A stretch of 64,000 nt of DNA from CAZAZQ01 sp964489705 (GCA_964489705.1 CAZAZQ010000008.1:62001-126000); one strand, 5' to 3'. Shown: positions 9,091-18,657, counted from the stretch's first letter. Notes: generated from the sequence alone by a model not told the origin. Made by a program: numbers and translations.

Positions 9091-9101
9091 CGGAGGTACG
9101 G

Positions 9102-9953
9102 ATGGATTTTGTCGTCCGGCTGAACAGATTTATCGCCTTGTTTGTCGATTCCCTCAAGCAGTTCGGTCGGGGACGGCTCTGGCTGATCCTCCTGTCGTAT
9201 TTCTTGCTCAACTGGCTGGTGCTGTATGCGCACTATGATTTCGTCTCACCGCTCTTTTACGGTGTCGTCAAAGCCTGGACGGAGTTGTTCGGAAAACAGC
9301 AGGCGGTCGGTTTTACCCACTATCCGGGGCATTTTCTCCTGTTGCCGTATTTCTTCGGGTGGGCGAAGTTCTACCTCGGCTTGCTCGTGGAAGGAGCGGT
9401 GCTGGGAGCGATTGCCGTCATCTTTTATGACGCTTTTTTGGATACCCCCAAGGAAGAGCGTATTCCCTTGAAGTCGCTTTTCCCTCTCTGGATACACTTG
9501 GTGTTGGGGTGGGTGTTGATTAACGGGGTGGTGCTGCTTATCAACATCGAGCTTCCCCGTCTTCTGGAGCCGTGGTTAGCCGGTTCGCCGAGGCGGATTA
9601 AAGTCTTCGAGTATCTTCTGCTGCCGGGATTGTATATGTTTGTTTTGGCGCTTTGGTACTATACTATCCCGCGCATAGCCATCTACCGGGAGAAGTTTCA
9701 CCGGGCGGTGGCGGGGTCGCTGCGGATGTTTTTCCGCCGTCCGATAACCACCTTGTTCTTGGCGTTTTTCGTTTCGTTTATTCCCATCTACCTCTCGGTA
9801 ATTACCAGCAAGACCGGCGAAATCGTCGACAAGTTCAAGCCGGAGTTGGTCTACTGGCTCTTGCTGGTCGGCTTGGTGGCGGATATGTTTTTCTTTTTTT
9901 TCTGGATGGGCACCTCGGTACGGTTCTTGCTGGAGGAAGAGGAAGAAGAATAA
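9102..9953 (+). CDS. Integral membrane protein of unknown function
   Basis: 283 residues with about six hydrophobic helices: WLILLSYFLLNWLVLY, the stretch near residues 75-110, HLVLGWVLINGVVLLIN, LLPGLYMFVLALWYY, ITTLFLAFFVSFIPIYL and LLVGLVADMFFFFFWMG. It ends in a poly-glutamate tail (EEEEEE). I recognise no family motif. It is the last gene of the PEGA/FnIII operon, 11 bases after the lipoprotein stop, and may be the inner-membrane partner of those surface proteins. Confidence 0.7.
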   Translation: MDFVVRLNRFIALFVDSLKQFGRGRLWLILLSYFLLNWLVLYAHYDFVSPLFYGVVKAWTELFGKQQAVGFTHYPGHFLLLPYFFGWAKFYLGLLVEGAVLGAIAVIFYDAFLDTPKEERIPLKSLFPLWIHLVLGWVLINGVVLLINIELPRLLEPWLAGSPRRIKVFEYLLLPGLYMFVLALWYYTIPRIAIYREKFHRAVAGSLRMFFRRPITTLFLAFFVSFIPIYLSVITSKTGEIVDKFKPELVYWLLLVGLVADMFFFFFWMGTSVRFLLEEEEEE

Positions 9954-10105
9954 TCCCGTGATGAGAGGCGTCCTCTTTGTCCTCTCTTCCTCATAGAGAA
10001 AAAAGTCCGGAAAATTGCAGTTTTTGGCGGGATTTCCCGCATTTTCCCGCTTTATAAATCCCGACTTTCGCCGATAATATCGATATACTACCGAAGGTGT
10101 ATTGT

Positions 10106-11536
10106 ATGAAGAATATATTGTTGGTCGATGATGATAAAGATTTGTCGCAGTCGCTGGCAAATCTCTTTGATACGGAGAAGTTCAAATTTCAGTTCCTGGA
10201 AGATGGAACCGAAGTCACGGACTTCATTCGGCAGAATGCCGACCTCGACTTGGTGATGTTGGATGTCAACCTGCCGAGCATGTCCGGGTTGGAAGTGCTC
10301 AAGCGAATCAAAGAGGTCAAGAACGATTTGCCGGTGATTGTGATTTCCGGATTTGTTTCGACGGAGGATGCGATTGAGGCGATGCGGGAAGGGGCGTACG
10401 AGTACCTGACCAAGCCGTTCCAGATCGACAAACTCATCGATACCGTCAACAAGGCGTGCGGGTACTCGACCGCGACCAAGAAGTCACCCTCGCTTCCTTC
10501 CCATGATTCACAGACGCACGACATCAACGAAATCATCGGGCAGTCTCCCGAAATCGTCGAGATAGCCAAGCTCATCGGACAGGTGGCAAAGACTGATGCG
10601 GCGGTGCTTATTTTCGGGGAGTCGGGCACCGGGAAGGAGTTGGTTGCCCGCGCTATCCACCGCAACTCCAAGCGTCGTGCCAACAGCTTCTTGTCGGTCA
10701 ATTGCGCCGCCCTCCATGAAACCTTGCTGGAGTCGGAACTGTTCGGACACGAGAAGGGCGCTTTCACCGGCGCTTATTTCAAACGCATCGGCAAGTTCGA
10801 GCAAGCCGACAAAGGAACCTTGTTCCTCGACGAGATCGGCGATATGTCGATGCTGACTCAGTCCAAGTTACTGCGGGTGTTGCAGGAAAAAGTGTTCGAG
10901 CGGGTCGGCGGCAATGAGCCGATCAGTGTCGACGTTCGCATTATCGCCGCGACCAACAAGTCGTTGGTGCAGGGGATGAAGGAAGGTTCCTTCCGGGTTG
11001 ATCTGTTTTACCGTTTGAAAGTTTTCTCAATCTATATTCCACCCCTTCGGGAGCGGCGCAGTGATATTCCGTTGTTGGTGGAACACTTCTGCAAGAAGTT
11101 CGCCGAACAGCTCGGTCAGCCGGTGAAGACCGTTTCCAAGAAAGCGATGCAGATGCTGATGAAGTACCATTGGCCCGGCAATGTCCGAGAGTTGGAAAAC
11201 AATGTCCACACAGCGCTGGTGATGTCGAAGAACGATACCCTCCAGCCGGAAGATTTCCCGGTCTTCTCCGAGGAAAACAACCATGAGAAGATAAACCTCG
11301 ACGAGCTGAAAGACGACTATACCGACTCCTTCAAGAAAATCATCGAGCCGGTCATGCCCAAACTTATCGCCAGCTCGCCGGGACAGATTTTCCATTTCCT
11401 GGAGTCCGCCTTTGAACGTGCCGTTATCTCGTCGTGCCTGAAGCATTTCAACGGCAATCAAGTTAAGACCTCGGAGACGTTGGGCATCTCGCGCAACACC
11501 CTCCGCGACCGTATCTCCCGGTACAATATCTACTGA
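10106..11536 (+). CDS. Sigma-54-dependent response regulator, NtrC family
   Basis: About 476 residues. An N-terminal receiver domain has the acidic pocket DDD (residues 8-10) and phosphoacceptor Asp53 in VMLDVNLP. The central AAA+ domain has Walker A GESGTGKE, the sigma-54-contacting GAFTGA loop and Walker B TLFLDEIGDMS. The C-terminus is a Fis-type helix-turn-helix (NQVKTSETLGISRNTLRDRI). It activates transcription from sigma-54 promoters when phosphorylated. The frame opens at a GTG at 10097, but the ATG at 10106 gives the canonical receiver N-terminus. No histidine kinase gene is adjacent, so it is an orphan regulator and its targets are unknown. Confidence 0.93.
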   Translation: MKNILLVDDDKDLSQSLANLFDTEKFKFQFLEDGTEVTDFIRQNADLDLVMLDVNLPSMSGLEVLKRIKEVKNDLPVIVISGFVSTEDAIEAMREGAYEYLTKPFQIDKLIDTVNKACGYSTATKKSPSLPSHDSQTHDINEIIGQSPEIVEIAKLIGQVAKTDAAVLIFGESGTGKELVARAIHRNSKRRANSFLSVNCAALHETLLESELFGHEKGAFTGAYFKRIGKFEQADKGTLFLDEIGDMSMLTQSKLLRVLQEKVFERVGGNEPISVDVRIIAATNKSLVQGMKEGSFRVDLFYRLKVFSIYIPPLRERRSDIPLLVEHFCKKFAEQLGQPVKTVSKKAMQMLMKYHWPGNVRELENNVHTALVMSKNDTLQPEDFPVFSEENNHEKINLDELKDDYTDSFKKIIEPVMPKLIASSPGQIFHFLESAFERAVISSCLKHFNGNQVKTSETLGISRNTLRDRISRYNIY

Positions 11537-11590
11537 CCGACCGCGCCTCGGAAAACCGCAGGTCCTTCCCACCCTCTCCGAGAAAAGCGG

Positions 11591-12694
11591 CTATTTGTTT
11601 TTGTGGTGCCTGAGGTCTACTTTATAGAACGTACCTTCCCTGTCGGGAAAGTCGGGATGTGCATTATGAAGCGGGACGGCGTCGGGGTCACCCTCGGGTG
11701 TCGGGACGACGGCGTTGACCGCTTCGTACTCGGTCGGGTAGAAAACGGCGGTGATGATATGATCCCAGCTTTGCGCCAACGCCGGGGTGGGGTTTTCCGC
11801 CCGTCCTTCCATACGGAAGGTGTACGTCCCGGCGCTCTTGTGGTAGGTACGGGTGACGTAGACCGGGAAGTAATTTATGCCGGTGTTGACGTATCCGCTC
11901 AATCCCGCCAGCACGTAATACGGATAGTTGGAAGGACCTCCTTCGTTCTCGTCGATCTGCACCAGGGCTCGATTGGGTCCGGTGGTGCCGCTGAGCAGGA
12001 GGTAGCACTTGCCGTGGACGACGATATAGCCGTCGGTGGGGATGGTGATTTTGATGGTGATAAGATCGGTCATTTCGTCGGTGATGAGGGTTTTCAAAGC
12101 AGGGCTGACGCTGACTGCAATACCCGGTTCGTTGAGCATCTCATCGGCGTTGACGGAAGAGTCGGGGAGGATCACGGCTTCGTCGCCGCCGATGCCGCCG
12201 CGCAGACGGATATCTTCCGCTCCGCTGTAATCGAAAACCGATATTTGATGGCTGTCGGCATAGGTCTTGACGGCAGGTGAGTCGTTTCCGTCCGTTACGC
12301 TCAACCCGGCAGCGCTCAGGGCATAGGGCGCATATGAAAGTTTCGTGCGCGGGAGGACCGTTTCTCCCGATACCGTAATTTCAAGGAAGAGTCGAGAGTT
12401 GTTCTGAAAGAGGGAAAGCGGCAGAGGAGTGTTCTCCCCGAGCAGATGGGTGAACAAACCGTCGTGGGTGTTCACCGTTGCCGTTTCTTCCCAGAGAGAA
12501 GTTCCCCCGACCGAGTCGGCAAAGAGAGCGAAGAGCACCGAGTAGCTCGAATCCGCAACCGGTATGTTCAGTGAGTCGGTTAGCCTTCCTTGGTAAGAAA
12601 TGGTCGGGGAAACGGCGAAAAGAGCACTTGTCCAAAGAAGGGCTATAGAAAAAAAGAAGGGGGCGGTTTTCCGTAGGGTATACGTTCTCAGCAT
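11591..12694 (-). CDS. Secreted protein of the ISYQGRL type, possible trimeric surface/fibre protein
   Basis: 367 residues with a signal peptide (about residues 1-27). The mature N-terminal domain contains ISYQGRLTDSLNIPVADSSY, SLWEETATVNTHDGLFTHLLG and PRTKLSYAPYALSA. This pattern is frequent in surface proteins of FCB and Zixibacteria-type genomes and resembles phage tail-collar or fibre heads. The second half is beta-rich and unassigned. The ATG has a GGAGA site. It is convergent with the NtrC gene. No catalytic motif is seen, and a structural role is inference. Confidence 0.7.
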   Translation of the reverse strand: MLRTYTLRKTAPFFFSIALLWTSALFAVSPTISYQGRLTDSLNIPVADSSYSVLFALFADSVGGTSLWEETATVNTHDGLFTHLLGENTPLPLSLFQNNSRLFLEITVSGETVLPRTKLSYAPYALSAAGLSVTDGNDSPAVKTYADSHQISVFDYSGAEDIRLRGGIGGDEAVILPDSSVNADEMLNEPGIAVSVSPALKTLITDEMTDLITIKITIPTDGYIVVHGKCYLLLSGTTGPNRALVQIDENEGGPSNYPYYVLAGLSGYVNTGINYFPVYVTRTYHKSAGTYTFRMEGRAENPTPALAQSWDHIITAVFYPTEYEAVNAVVPTPEGDPDAVPLHNAHPDFPDREGTFYKVDLRHHKNK

Positions 12695-12888
12695 ATTTTG
12701 GCTCTCCTTTCTTGCACGCCTGATATGACCGCTTTCCGAGCAAACGGCATATATAAGAAATTTCGGCAGGAACGTCGTTTTTGTTTTCCCTTTAATATCG
12801 TGATTTTTCCTGATTTTGCAACCACTCTTCAGGACTGACCGCTTGCCGGTGGGAGCCCGGAAGAGATGAGATTGAAAAAGCGATGGGA

Positions 12889-13530
12889 TTAGAGATCGAG
12901 GAAAATCTGCTTAAGGGAGTATTCGTATTCGTAGTTCATGAGTTCGTCGGGCGGTTCGAAAGTGACGAAGAAACATTCGCTCCCCAGCGAAACGTAATAC
13001 AGCTTGTCCGGCTCCACTTCGTAGACGCCCTTCTCCCGAACGAGCTCTTTGCCGGGAATCAAGGGAAAGACATCCAGAATCTCGGGAAGGTTTTTGTAGA
13101 AGAAGCCGAACGATTTCTTGAATTGCTTGAGAGCTTTCTTGTTGTGGAAAGTGCCGTCGGGATCGAGATGGTAGACATGCTTGAACCCTTCGAGAGAATT
13201 CAACCGCTGGCGGATGATGATTTTCTTGTTGGTTGCCGCTTGTTCGTCGGCGGTCTTGAGTTTGTTTTCCGCCATGTCCTTGTTGATGAGGGCGAGCACT
13301 TCGTTGTGCTGTTGTTTCATTGCCGCTTCGATGGCGTTTTGCTCCTCCAGCGATTCCACCACATGGTCAAGCCGACGGGCGATTTTGTGGATAATCTGCC
13401 CGTTGTTCAAGACGGAGGTGGTAATCCGGGGATAGGGGCGGGGAGCGTACTCCGTTTGTACCTGGAGGGCAAGGTCTCCTTTTTTGACCAAAGAGGTTCG
13501 TCCGACGGGTATGTAAGTTGCGGCTGCCAT
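12889..13530 (-). CDS. Hypothetical cytosolic protein
   Basis: 213 residues, no signal peptide. The N-terminal half contains YPRITTSVLNNGQIIHKIAR followed by an amphipathic helical stretch (residues 50-105) with coiled-coil character. The C-terminal half is mixed alpha/beta (EPDKLYYVSLGSECFFVTFEPP). The family is not recognised. The start has no clear Shine-Dalgarno sequence. It lies 180 bases downstream of the ribonucleotide reductase gene on the same strand, but the gap argues against tight coupling. A much less plausible overlapping frame exists on the opposite strand and is considered a shadow. Confidence 0.6.
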   Translation of the reverse strand: MAAATYIPVGRTSLVKKGDLALQVQTEYAPRPYPRITTSVLNNGQIIHKIARRLDHVVESLEEQNAIEAAMKQQHNEVLALINKDMAENKLKTADEQAATNKKIIIRQRLNSLEGFKHVYHLDPDGTFHNKKALKQFKKSFGFFYKNLPEILDVFPLIPGKELVREKGVYEVEPDKLYYVSLGSECFFVTFEPPDELMNYEYEYSLKQIFLDL

Positions 13531-13709
13531 AAAAAGAAGCTGGCTACTCTCTTTCTTTGCTGTGTCGTTTCGTTGGTGCCTTCACCCCATTTTGTTTTTG
13601 ACCGGGGAAACAGCCGAAAAACCGTCCGGTTATTTCCCAATCTTTTACAGTATCGATCAAAAAACACCTCAATTTTAGCTTCTTCTTCTATTCTTTTTAT
13701 CGGACGGCA

Positions 13710-15968
13710 TCAGCAGTTGGAATAGCCGCAAGAAGGGCAGGTAAAGCAGCCGCTGTCGAACGCCATCGCTCCGCCGCACTCGGGGCAGATTTCGCTGTAG
13801 CTGTTCTCAGCAGAGCGAGTCTCGGACTTCTTCGAACCGAAGTGCCTGTCCAAAATTTGCGCAATGGCGTCCGGCACCGAGAAGATTTTGGCGCCGCCGG
13901 AAAAGACCGGGGTCGAGCCGCCGATACCCCGCAATTGACGGATAACCTGCTCGACCGGTACGTTGGAGCGCAGAGCAAGCGAGATCAGGCGGCAGATGGC
14001 TTCCGTGTCCGCCATGGTGGTAAAGCCGGATTTCCCGATATGGGCGAAGACTTCAAACGGTTTGCCGTCCTTGGTGTTGACGGTGACGTACAGATTACCG
14101 TAGCCGGTTTTGATTTTTTCCGTAAAGCCGGTCAGCACCGCCGGGCGTTCCTGGACGCGGATTTCGGAGGGCGGGGAGGTCGTCTTTGGTGCTTTGGCTC
14201 GTCCGGTCGAGAGAACCTGCGACGGGCGGGAATGGTCGCGATAGACGGTCACGCCTTTGCATCCCAGCTCGTACGCCAGCTCGAATGCCTTGCGGACATC
14301 ATCCCGCGTGGCGCTTTCCGGGAAGTTGATGGTTTTGGAGACCGACGAGTCACAATACTTTTGAAACGCCGCCTGCATCCGGATATGCTCTTCGGGCGTG
14401 ATGTCGGCAGCCGTCAGGAAGATTCTTTTGAGCGAATCCGGTACTTCCTTGATATTTTTCAGCGAACGCTCACCGCTCAGTCGTTTCATGAGCTTTTCCG
14501 AGTAACAGCCCAAGCGCTCCGCTTCCTGTTTGAACCACGGGTTGACCTCGACCAGTTTGGTGCCGTCAAGGATGTGCCGCTCGAAGGCGATGGCGTAGTA
14601 CGGCTCGATACCGGAAGAGCACCCTGCGATGATGGAAATCGAACCGGTCGGCGCGATGGTGGTCAAGGCGGCGTTGCGCATGGCGATGTTGGCTTCTTTG
14701 TAGATGGAGCCTTCCCAGTTGGGGAACTTGCCGCGGCGCTTGGCTAACTCCGAGGAATGGTTGCGCGCTTCGGTTTCGATGAATTCCATCACCCGTTCCG
14801 CCAGGGCGAACGCTTCCTCAGCGTTATATGGGAGGTGCAGCCGGACAAGCATATCCGCCCAGCCCATGACTCCTAAGCCGATGCGGCGGTTTTTCTTGGT
14901 TTGGCGCTCGATGACTTCGAGGGGGTAACGGTTTTGGTCGATGACGTTGTCGAGGAAATGCACCGCCGTCCGTACAACCGCCCCCAGCCGTTCCCAGTCG
15001 ATTCCCTTGGCGGGGTCGGTGGTGGTATAGTCGGAGGGAAGCGGTGTCTTGACGAATTTGCTCAGATTTATCGAGCCCAAGTTGCACGAGTCATAAGGCG
15101 GAAGGGGTTGCTCGCCGCACGGGTTGGTCGCCTCGATGGTCTCGGAAGGATAAGTCGGGTTCAGGCGGTTCATCCGGTCGATAAAAATCACTCCCGGCTC
15201 GCCGCTGCGCCACGCATGTTCCACAATTTGTTCGAAGACCTCGCGGGCGTCCAGGTAGACTTCTTTCCCGTCCACCTGGTGGATTTTTTGGGTGTGAGGA
15301 TTGTACAGCGGGTATGACGTTCCCTTTTTGAGCGCTTCCATAAAGGCGTCGGTCACGGCAACGGAGATATTGAAATTGGTGAATTCACCCGGTTCGTCTT
15401 TGCAGGAGATAAATTCGAGGATATCGGGGTGGTCGACGCGGAGGATGCCCATATTGGCGCCCCGCCGCGTGCCTCCTTGCTTGACCGCTTCGGTGGCGGC
15501 GTTGAAAACCCGCATGAACGAAACGGGTCCCGACGCCACCCCCGACGTCGAGGCGACGATGGAATTGCGCGGGCGCAGACGGGAAAACGAAAAGCCGGTG
15601 CCGCCGCCGGATTTGTGGATAAGGGCGGCGTACTTGTTGGCTTCGAAAATCTCCTCCATCGAGTCGCCCACCGGCAGGACAAAACAGGCGGAAAGCTGTC
15701 CCAAAGGACGACCGGCGTTCATCAGAGTCGGGGAGTTGGGAAGAAATTCCAAATCGGTCATAACGTCGAAAAAGCGCTGGGCGGTCTTTTGCACCTCTTC
15801 GTCGGTCGCGCCGTAGTTCTTGTCGGCTTCAGCGATGAAGGTTGCCACTCGGATGAAGAGTTCTTTGGGCGTTTCAATGACCTGACCGTCCTTGTCTTTG
15901 AGGAGATAACGCCGTTTCAACACGACCAAGGCGTTGTCGGATAATTGAATGTCCTTTTCCATCCGCAT
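13710..15968 (-). CDS. nrdJ: Adenosylcobalamin-dependent (class II) ribonucleotide reductase
   Basis: 752 residues. It reduces ribonucleotides to deoxyribonucleotides using a B12-generated thiyl radical and works with or without oxygen. Visible motifs are SACFVLPVGDSMEEIFE, GGTRRGANMGILRVDHPDI, the catalytic NPCGEQPLPPYDSCNLGS region, and IAPTGSISIIAGCSSGIEP. The C-terminal TSCPB-type domain is LYVTVNTKDGKPFEVFAHIG to about residue 705, and the end is a four-cysteine zinc-ribbon/redox tail (CPECGG...CPSCGYSNC). It is full length for the B12-dependent family. An ATG with an AAAGGA site fits the start. No cobalamin riboswitch was recognised in the upstream 230 bases. Confidence 0.95.
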   Translation of the reverse strand: MRMEKDIQLSDNALVVLKRRYLLKDKDGQVIETPKELFIRVATFIAEADKNYGATDEEVQKTAQRFFDVMTDLEFLPNSPTLMNAGRPLGQLSACFVLPVGDSMEEIFEANKYAALIHKSGGGTGFSFSRLRPRNSIVASTSGVASGPVSFMRVFNAATEAVKQGGTRRGANMGILRVDHPDILEFISCKDEPGEFTNFNISVAVTDAFMEALKKGTSYPLYNPHTQKIHQVDGKEVYLDAREVFEQIVEHAWRSGEPGVIFIDRMNRLNPTYPSETIEATNPCGEQPLPPYDSCNLGSINLSKFVKTPLPSDYTTTDPAKGIDWERLGAVVRTAVHFLDNVIDQNRYPLEVIERQTKKNRRIGLGVMGWADMLVRLHLPYNAEEAFALAERVMEFIETEARNHSSELAKRRGKFPNWEGSIYKEANIAMRNAALTTIAPTGSISIIAGCSSGIEPYYAIAFERHILDGTKLVEVNPWFKQEAERLGCYSEKLMKRLSGERSLKNIKEVPDSLKRIFLTAADITPEEHIRMQAAFQKYCDSSVSKTINFPESATRDDVRKAFELAYELGCKGVTVYRDHSRPSQVLSTGRAKAPKTTSPPSEIRVQERPAVLTGFTEKIKTGYGNLYVTVNTKDGKPFEVFAHIGKSGFTTMADTEAICRLISLALRSNVPVEQVIRQLRGIGGSTPVFSGGAKIFSVPDAIAQILDRHFGSKKSETRSAENSYSEICPECGGAMAFDSGCFTCPSCGYSNC

Positions 15969-16019
15969 GAGTGTTTTGTCCTTTCTCTTTATATTATCGA
16001 CGTTATGGAGCGCTTATAT

Positions 16020-16028
16020 ATTATAACA
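16020..16028 (-). promoter_or_regulatory. Possible extended -10 promoter of nrdJ
   Basis: On the minus strand, TGTTATAAT is an extended -10 element (TGnTATAAT) about 50 bases upstream of the nrdJ ATG. No good -35 box is seen. Confidence 0.4.
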
Positions 16029-16203
16029 TTAATCTGCGCCGGGATTGCTCACTTTTTGCCGTTTTGCCGGAAAAACCCCTCGCCCTGACCTTCGGGTTAT
16101 GAGTTTGCTCGATGGTCTGTACAGCTTGCGATCGCAGATTATTGGCACGATTTGTTAATGCCCCGCGTTATCCGATGTTCTCAGCTTTGAAAAGTGAGTG
16201 TTA

Positions 16204-17331
16204 CTACAGCGGCATTTCGACGATACGGTAGCGTTTGTAGACTTTGGCGCCCAGTTGCTCGACCCCGCGGCGCATACGCTCGTTGGTTTCCAATATCCAC
16301 GACAGTTCCGCCCACCTGTACCCCCGCTCGACCCCGCGGCGGTACGTGGAGACGTACAGCACCGAGTCAATCCCGCGGTTACGAAATTCCGGCAGAATGC
16401 CGAGCATGATAATCCGGCAGCCGTCGATAGACTTTTTGATTTTCGTGTGCCACAGCAGCTTGGCTAAACCGAGTGGGAACAGCTTACCGTTCATGCGGAT
16501 GAGGACCTGGTTGATATCCGGCAAGGCGAGAGAAAAACCGACCGCTTCGCCGTTATACTCGGCAATCAACGCCAACTCGGGGTCGACTATCTGTTTGAGT
16601 TGCGCCGCCATGTAGTCGAACTCCTCTTTGGTCATGGGGACGAATCCCCAGTTTTTCTCCCACGCGTTGCGGTAGATGTGGCTGATTTTCTTGACCTCGT
16701 TGTCGAAATCGGATAGGCGGAGGCTCCGCAGCGTGATTTTCGCCCGTTTTTGCATTGTCTCGGCAATACGGAGAATCCGGTCAGGGATGGGCGTCTCGTC
16801 GGTCAACTTATACGCCAGCAAATCCATCGCCTTTTTCAAACCGAATTGCTCCGCCAGCTTGGGTAAATACGGTTGGTTGTACGGCATCATCACTACCGGC
16901 GGGCTGTCGAACCCTTCCACCAAGAAGCCGCATTCATGGTTGGTGGAGAAGTTCATCGGTCCCCGCATCTTGTCCATGCCTTCTTTTTTCAGCGTAATCA
17001 TCGCTACTTTGAGCAACACCGAGGCGATGTCGAAATCATCGGGACAATCGAAAAAGCCGAAAAAGCCGGTCTGCTCCTCGTGGAATTCATTATGATTAAA
17101 GTTCACACAGGTAGCGATACGCCCCACCACCTCGCTGCCCTTCATTGCCAGAAACAGCTTTACTTTTGCGGAGCGGTAAAAGGGATTTTTTTTCGTATCG
17201 AAAAATTCTTTGCGCTCAATTTTCAACGGCGGGACGTAGTTCGGGTCGCCCTTGTAGAGCTTGTTCGGATAGTCGATGAATTGACCGAGTTGCGAGGCTG
17301 ATTCCACCTCAACTACTTCTACTGTGGACAT
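16204..17331 (-). CDS. GNAT-fold acyltransferase, candidate bacterial ceramide synthase
   Basis: About 375 residues. The N-terminal part reads YKGDPNYVPPLKIERKEFF, TKKNPFYRSAKVKLFLA and GSEVVGRIATCVN. This is characteristic of a widespread GNAT-like family often misnamed dATP pyrophosphohydrolase. The C-terminal half has a second GNAT unit with the acyl-CoA-binding-like loop GILPEFRNRGIDSVLY. The family includes the bacterial ceramide synthase bCerS, a GNAT protein found with serine palmitoyltransferase in Caulobacter. Here it starts about 20 bases after the palmitoyltransferase-like gene, so the two are one operon. The ATG at 17331 is preferred; a GTG at 17343 sits only one base after the Shine-Dalgarno-like AAGGA. 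Assignment to ceramide synthesis is inference from family and context. Confidence 0.7.
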   Translation of the reverse strand: MSTVEVVEVESASQLGQFIDYPNKLYKGDPNYVPPLKIERKEFFDTKKNPFYRSAKVKLFLAMKGSEVVGRIATCVNFNHNEFHEEQTGFFGFFDCPDDFDIASVLLKVAMITLKKEGMDKMRGPMNFSTNHECGFLVEGFDSPPVVMMPYNQPYLPKLAEQFGLKKAMDLLAYKLTDETPIPDRILRIAETMQKRAKITLRSLRLSDFDNEVKKISHIYRNAWEKNWGFVPMTKEEFDYMAAQLKQIVDPELALIAEYNGEAVGFSLALPDINQVLIRMNGKLFPLGLAKLLWHTKIKKSIDGCRIIMLGILPEFRNRGIDSVLYVSTYRRGVERGYRWAELSWILETNERMRRGVEQLGAKVYKRYRIVEMPL

Positions 17332-17350
17332 AGAGCCCTGCACGTCCTTC

Positions 17351-18574
17351 TCAGATAAGCCCTTTTTCCCGACTCACTTTGGCGACCACTTCCACGATGC
17401 GATCCAGATGTTCATCGGTGTGGGTGGCGGTATAAGAAGTGCGAATCATCGCTTGGCCGGGCGGTACCGCCGGGGAGATGACGGGGTTGGTGAAAATGCC
17501 GTTATCGAAGAGAGCTTTCCAGAAGGCGAAGGCGTCGAGGTCTTCCCCGACGACAATCGGCACAATCGGCGTTTCCGTGTTTCCGATGTTCAGTCCGAGA
17601 TTGCGGAATTCGTTGCGCATCCGTTCGGCGTTTTTCCACAGGCGTTCCCGGCGCTCCGGTTCGGCTTCGATAATATCGAGCGCTGCCAGCACCGCCGCCG
17701 CATTGGATGGAGGTATGGAAGCCGAGAAAATAAGCGCCCGAGCGCGATGTTTGATGTATTCTATCACTTCTTTTTTCCCGGCAATGACCCCGCCCAAGGA
17801 GGCAAACGACTTGGAGAACGTCCCCATTTGCAGGTCGACCTCGTCAATCAAACCGAAGTGCTCCGGGGTACCGGTACCATGCTCGCCAAGGACGCCGATG
17901 GCGTGAGCGTCGTCTACCAGAACCCGCGCTCCGTACTGCTTGGCGATTTCCACGACGCGGGGAAGGTTGATGATATCCCCTTCCATCGAAAAAACGCCGT
18001 CGACGGCAACCAAGACGCCGCCGCGGGTGTTGTTGGTGCGGACGTTGGCGATGACCCGCTCGAAGTCGTCCATATCGTTGTGAGCGAACTTGTACACTTT
18101 GCCGTATGAGAGTCGGGCGCCGTCGACAATGCAAGCATGAACCTGCCGGTCGATGATGACCGCATCCCCTTTGCTCACCAAGCTGGAGATGGCGCCGAGG
18201 TTGGTTTGGAAGCCGGTCGAGAAAACCAGCGCCGCTTCCCGCCGGAGAAACTTGGCGAGGCGGTATTCCAACTCGAGGTGCAGATCCAGTGTCCCGTTGA
18301 GGAAACGGGAACCGGTGCAGCCGGAGCCGAACTTTTTCGCCGCTTCCGCAGCCGCTTCTTTCACTTTGGGATGGTTGACCAGCCCGAGGTAATTGTTCGA
18401 GCCCGCCATGATGACTTTTTTCCCGTCCACCACCACTTCATCACCGGGAGGAGATTGAAGGGGATGAAAGTAGGGGTAGATTCCCAACTGACGAACCTTC
18501 TCCGGCTCGTCATACTGAAAACATCTTTCAAAAAGATCGGTAAAAGCGACGTCTGTTTTGTTTTCTGCTTGCAA
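17351..18574 (-). CDS. Alpha-oxoamine synthase, probable serine palmitoyltransferase
   Basis: 407 residues, a PLP enzyme that condenses an amino acid with an acyl-CoA. The PLP-binding motif is GTFSKSFASLGGVIAG (the Lys forms the Schiff base), and DDAHAIGVLGEHGTGTPEH is the cofactor Asp/His region. The KSFASLGG form is the one typical of serine palmitoyltransferases in Bacteroidetes-type bacteria. Glycine C-acetyltransferase and BioF usually have KALGG-type sequences. The product would be 3-ketodihydrosphingosine. The start is TTG with AAGGAG upstream. It is followed at once by a GNAT acyltransferase gene. The alternative is 2-amino-3-ketobutyrate CoA ligase, but no threonine dehydrogenase is adjacent. 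Confidence 0.75.
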   Translation of the reverse strand: MQAENKTDVAFTDLFERCFQYDEPEKVRQLGIYPYFHPLQSPPGDEVVVDGKKVIMAGSNNYLGLVNHPKVKEAAAEAAKKFGSGCTGSRFLNGTLDLHLELEYRLAKFLRREAALVFSTGFQTNLGAISSLVSKGDAVIIDRQVHACIVDGARLSYGKVYKFAHNDMDDFERVIANVRTNNTRGGVLVAVDGVFSMEGDIINLPRVVEIAKQYGARVLVDDAHAIGVLGEHGTGTPEHFGLIDEVDLQMGTFSKSFASLGGVIAGKKEVIEYIKHRARALIFSASIPPSNAAAVLAALDIIEAEPERRERLWKNAERMRNEFRNLGLNIGNTETPIVPIVVGEDLDAFAFWKALFDNGIFTNPVISPAVPPGQAMIRTSYTATHTDEHLDRIVEVVAKVSREKGLI

Positions 18575-18628
18575 TACCTGCTCCTTGAGTAGCGCGTCGG
18601 TTGCCGTATTTTTCCGTTACAAACGTTG

Positions 18629-18657
18629 ATAAAACCAATTTTCCAGTCCTTTGTCAA
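18629..18657 (-). promoter_or_regulatory. Sigma70-type promoter of the palmitoyltransferase operon
   Basis: On the minus strand: TTGACA (18657-18652), 17 bases, TTTTAT (18634-18629), about 55 bases upstream of the TTG start. Confidence 0.6.

Noticed and set aside
12883..13725. 280-codon open frame opposite the 12889-13530 gene
   Set aside because: Fully antisense, its translation is biased toward Val/Phe/Glu as expected from the reverse of a coding strand, and the minus-strand frame reads as a normal protein.
13842..14747. Long plus-strand frames inside nrdJ, ileS, ligA and the TonB receptors
   Set aside because: Shadow frames of well-recognised genes on the other strand or frame.
17351..18574. 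Glycine C-acetyltransferase (kbl) as the name of this gene
   Set aside because: The PLP motif has the KSFASLGG form of palmitoyltransferases, there is no tdh gene, and the partner gene is a GNAT acyltransferase. Not fully excluded.
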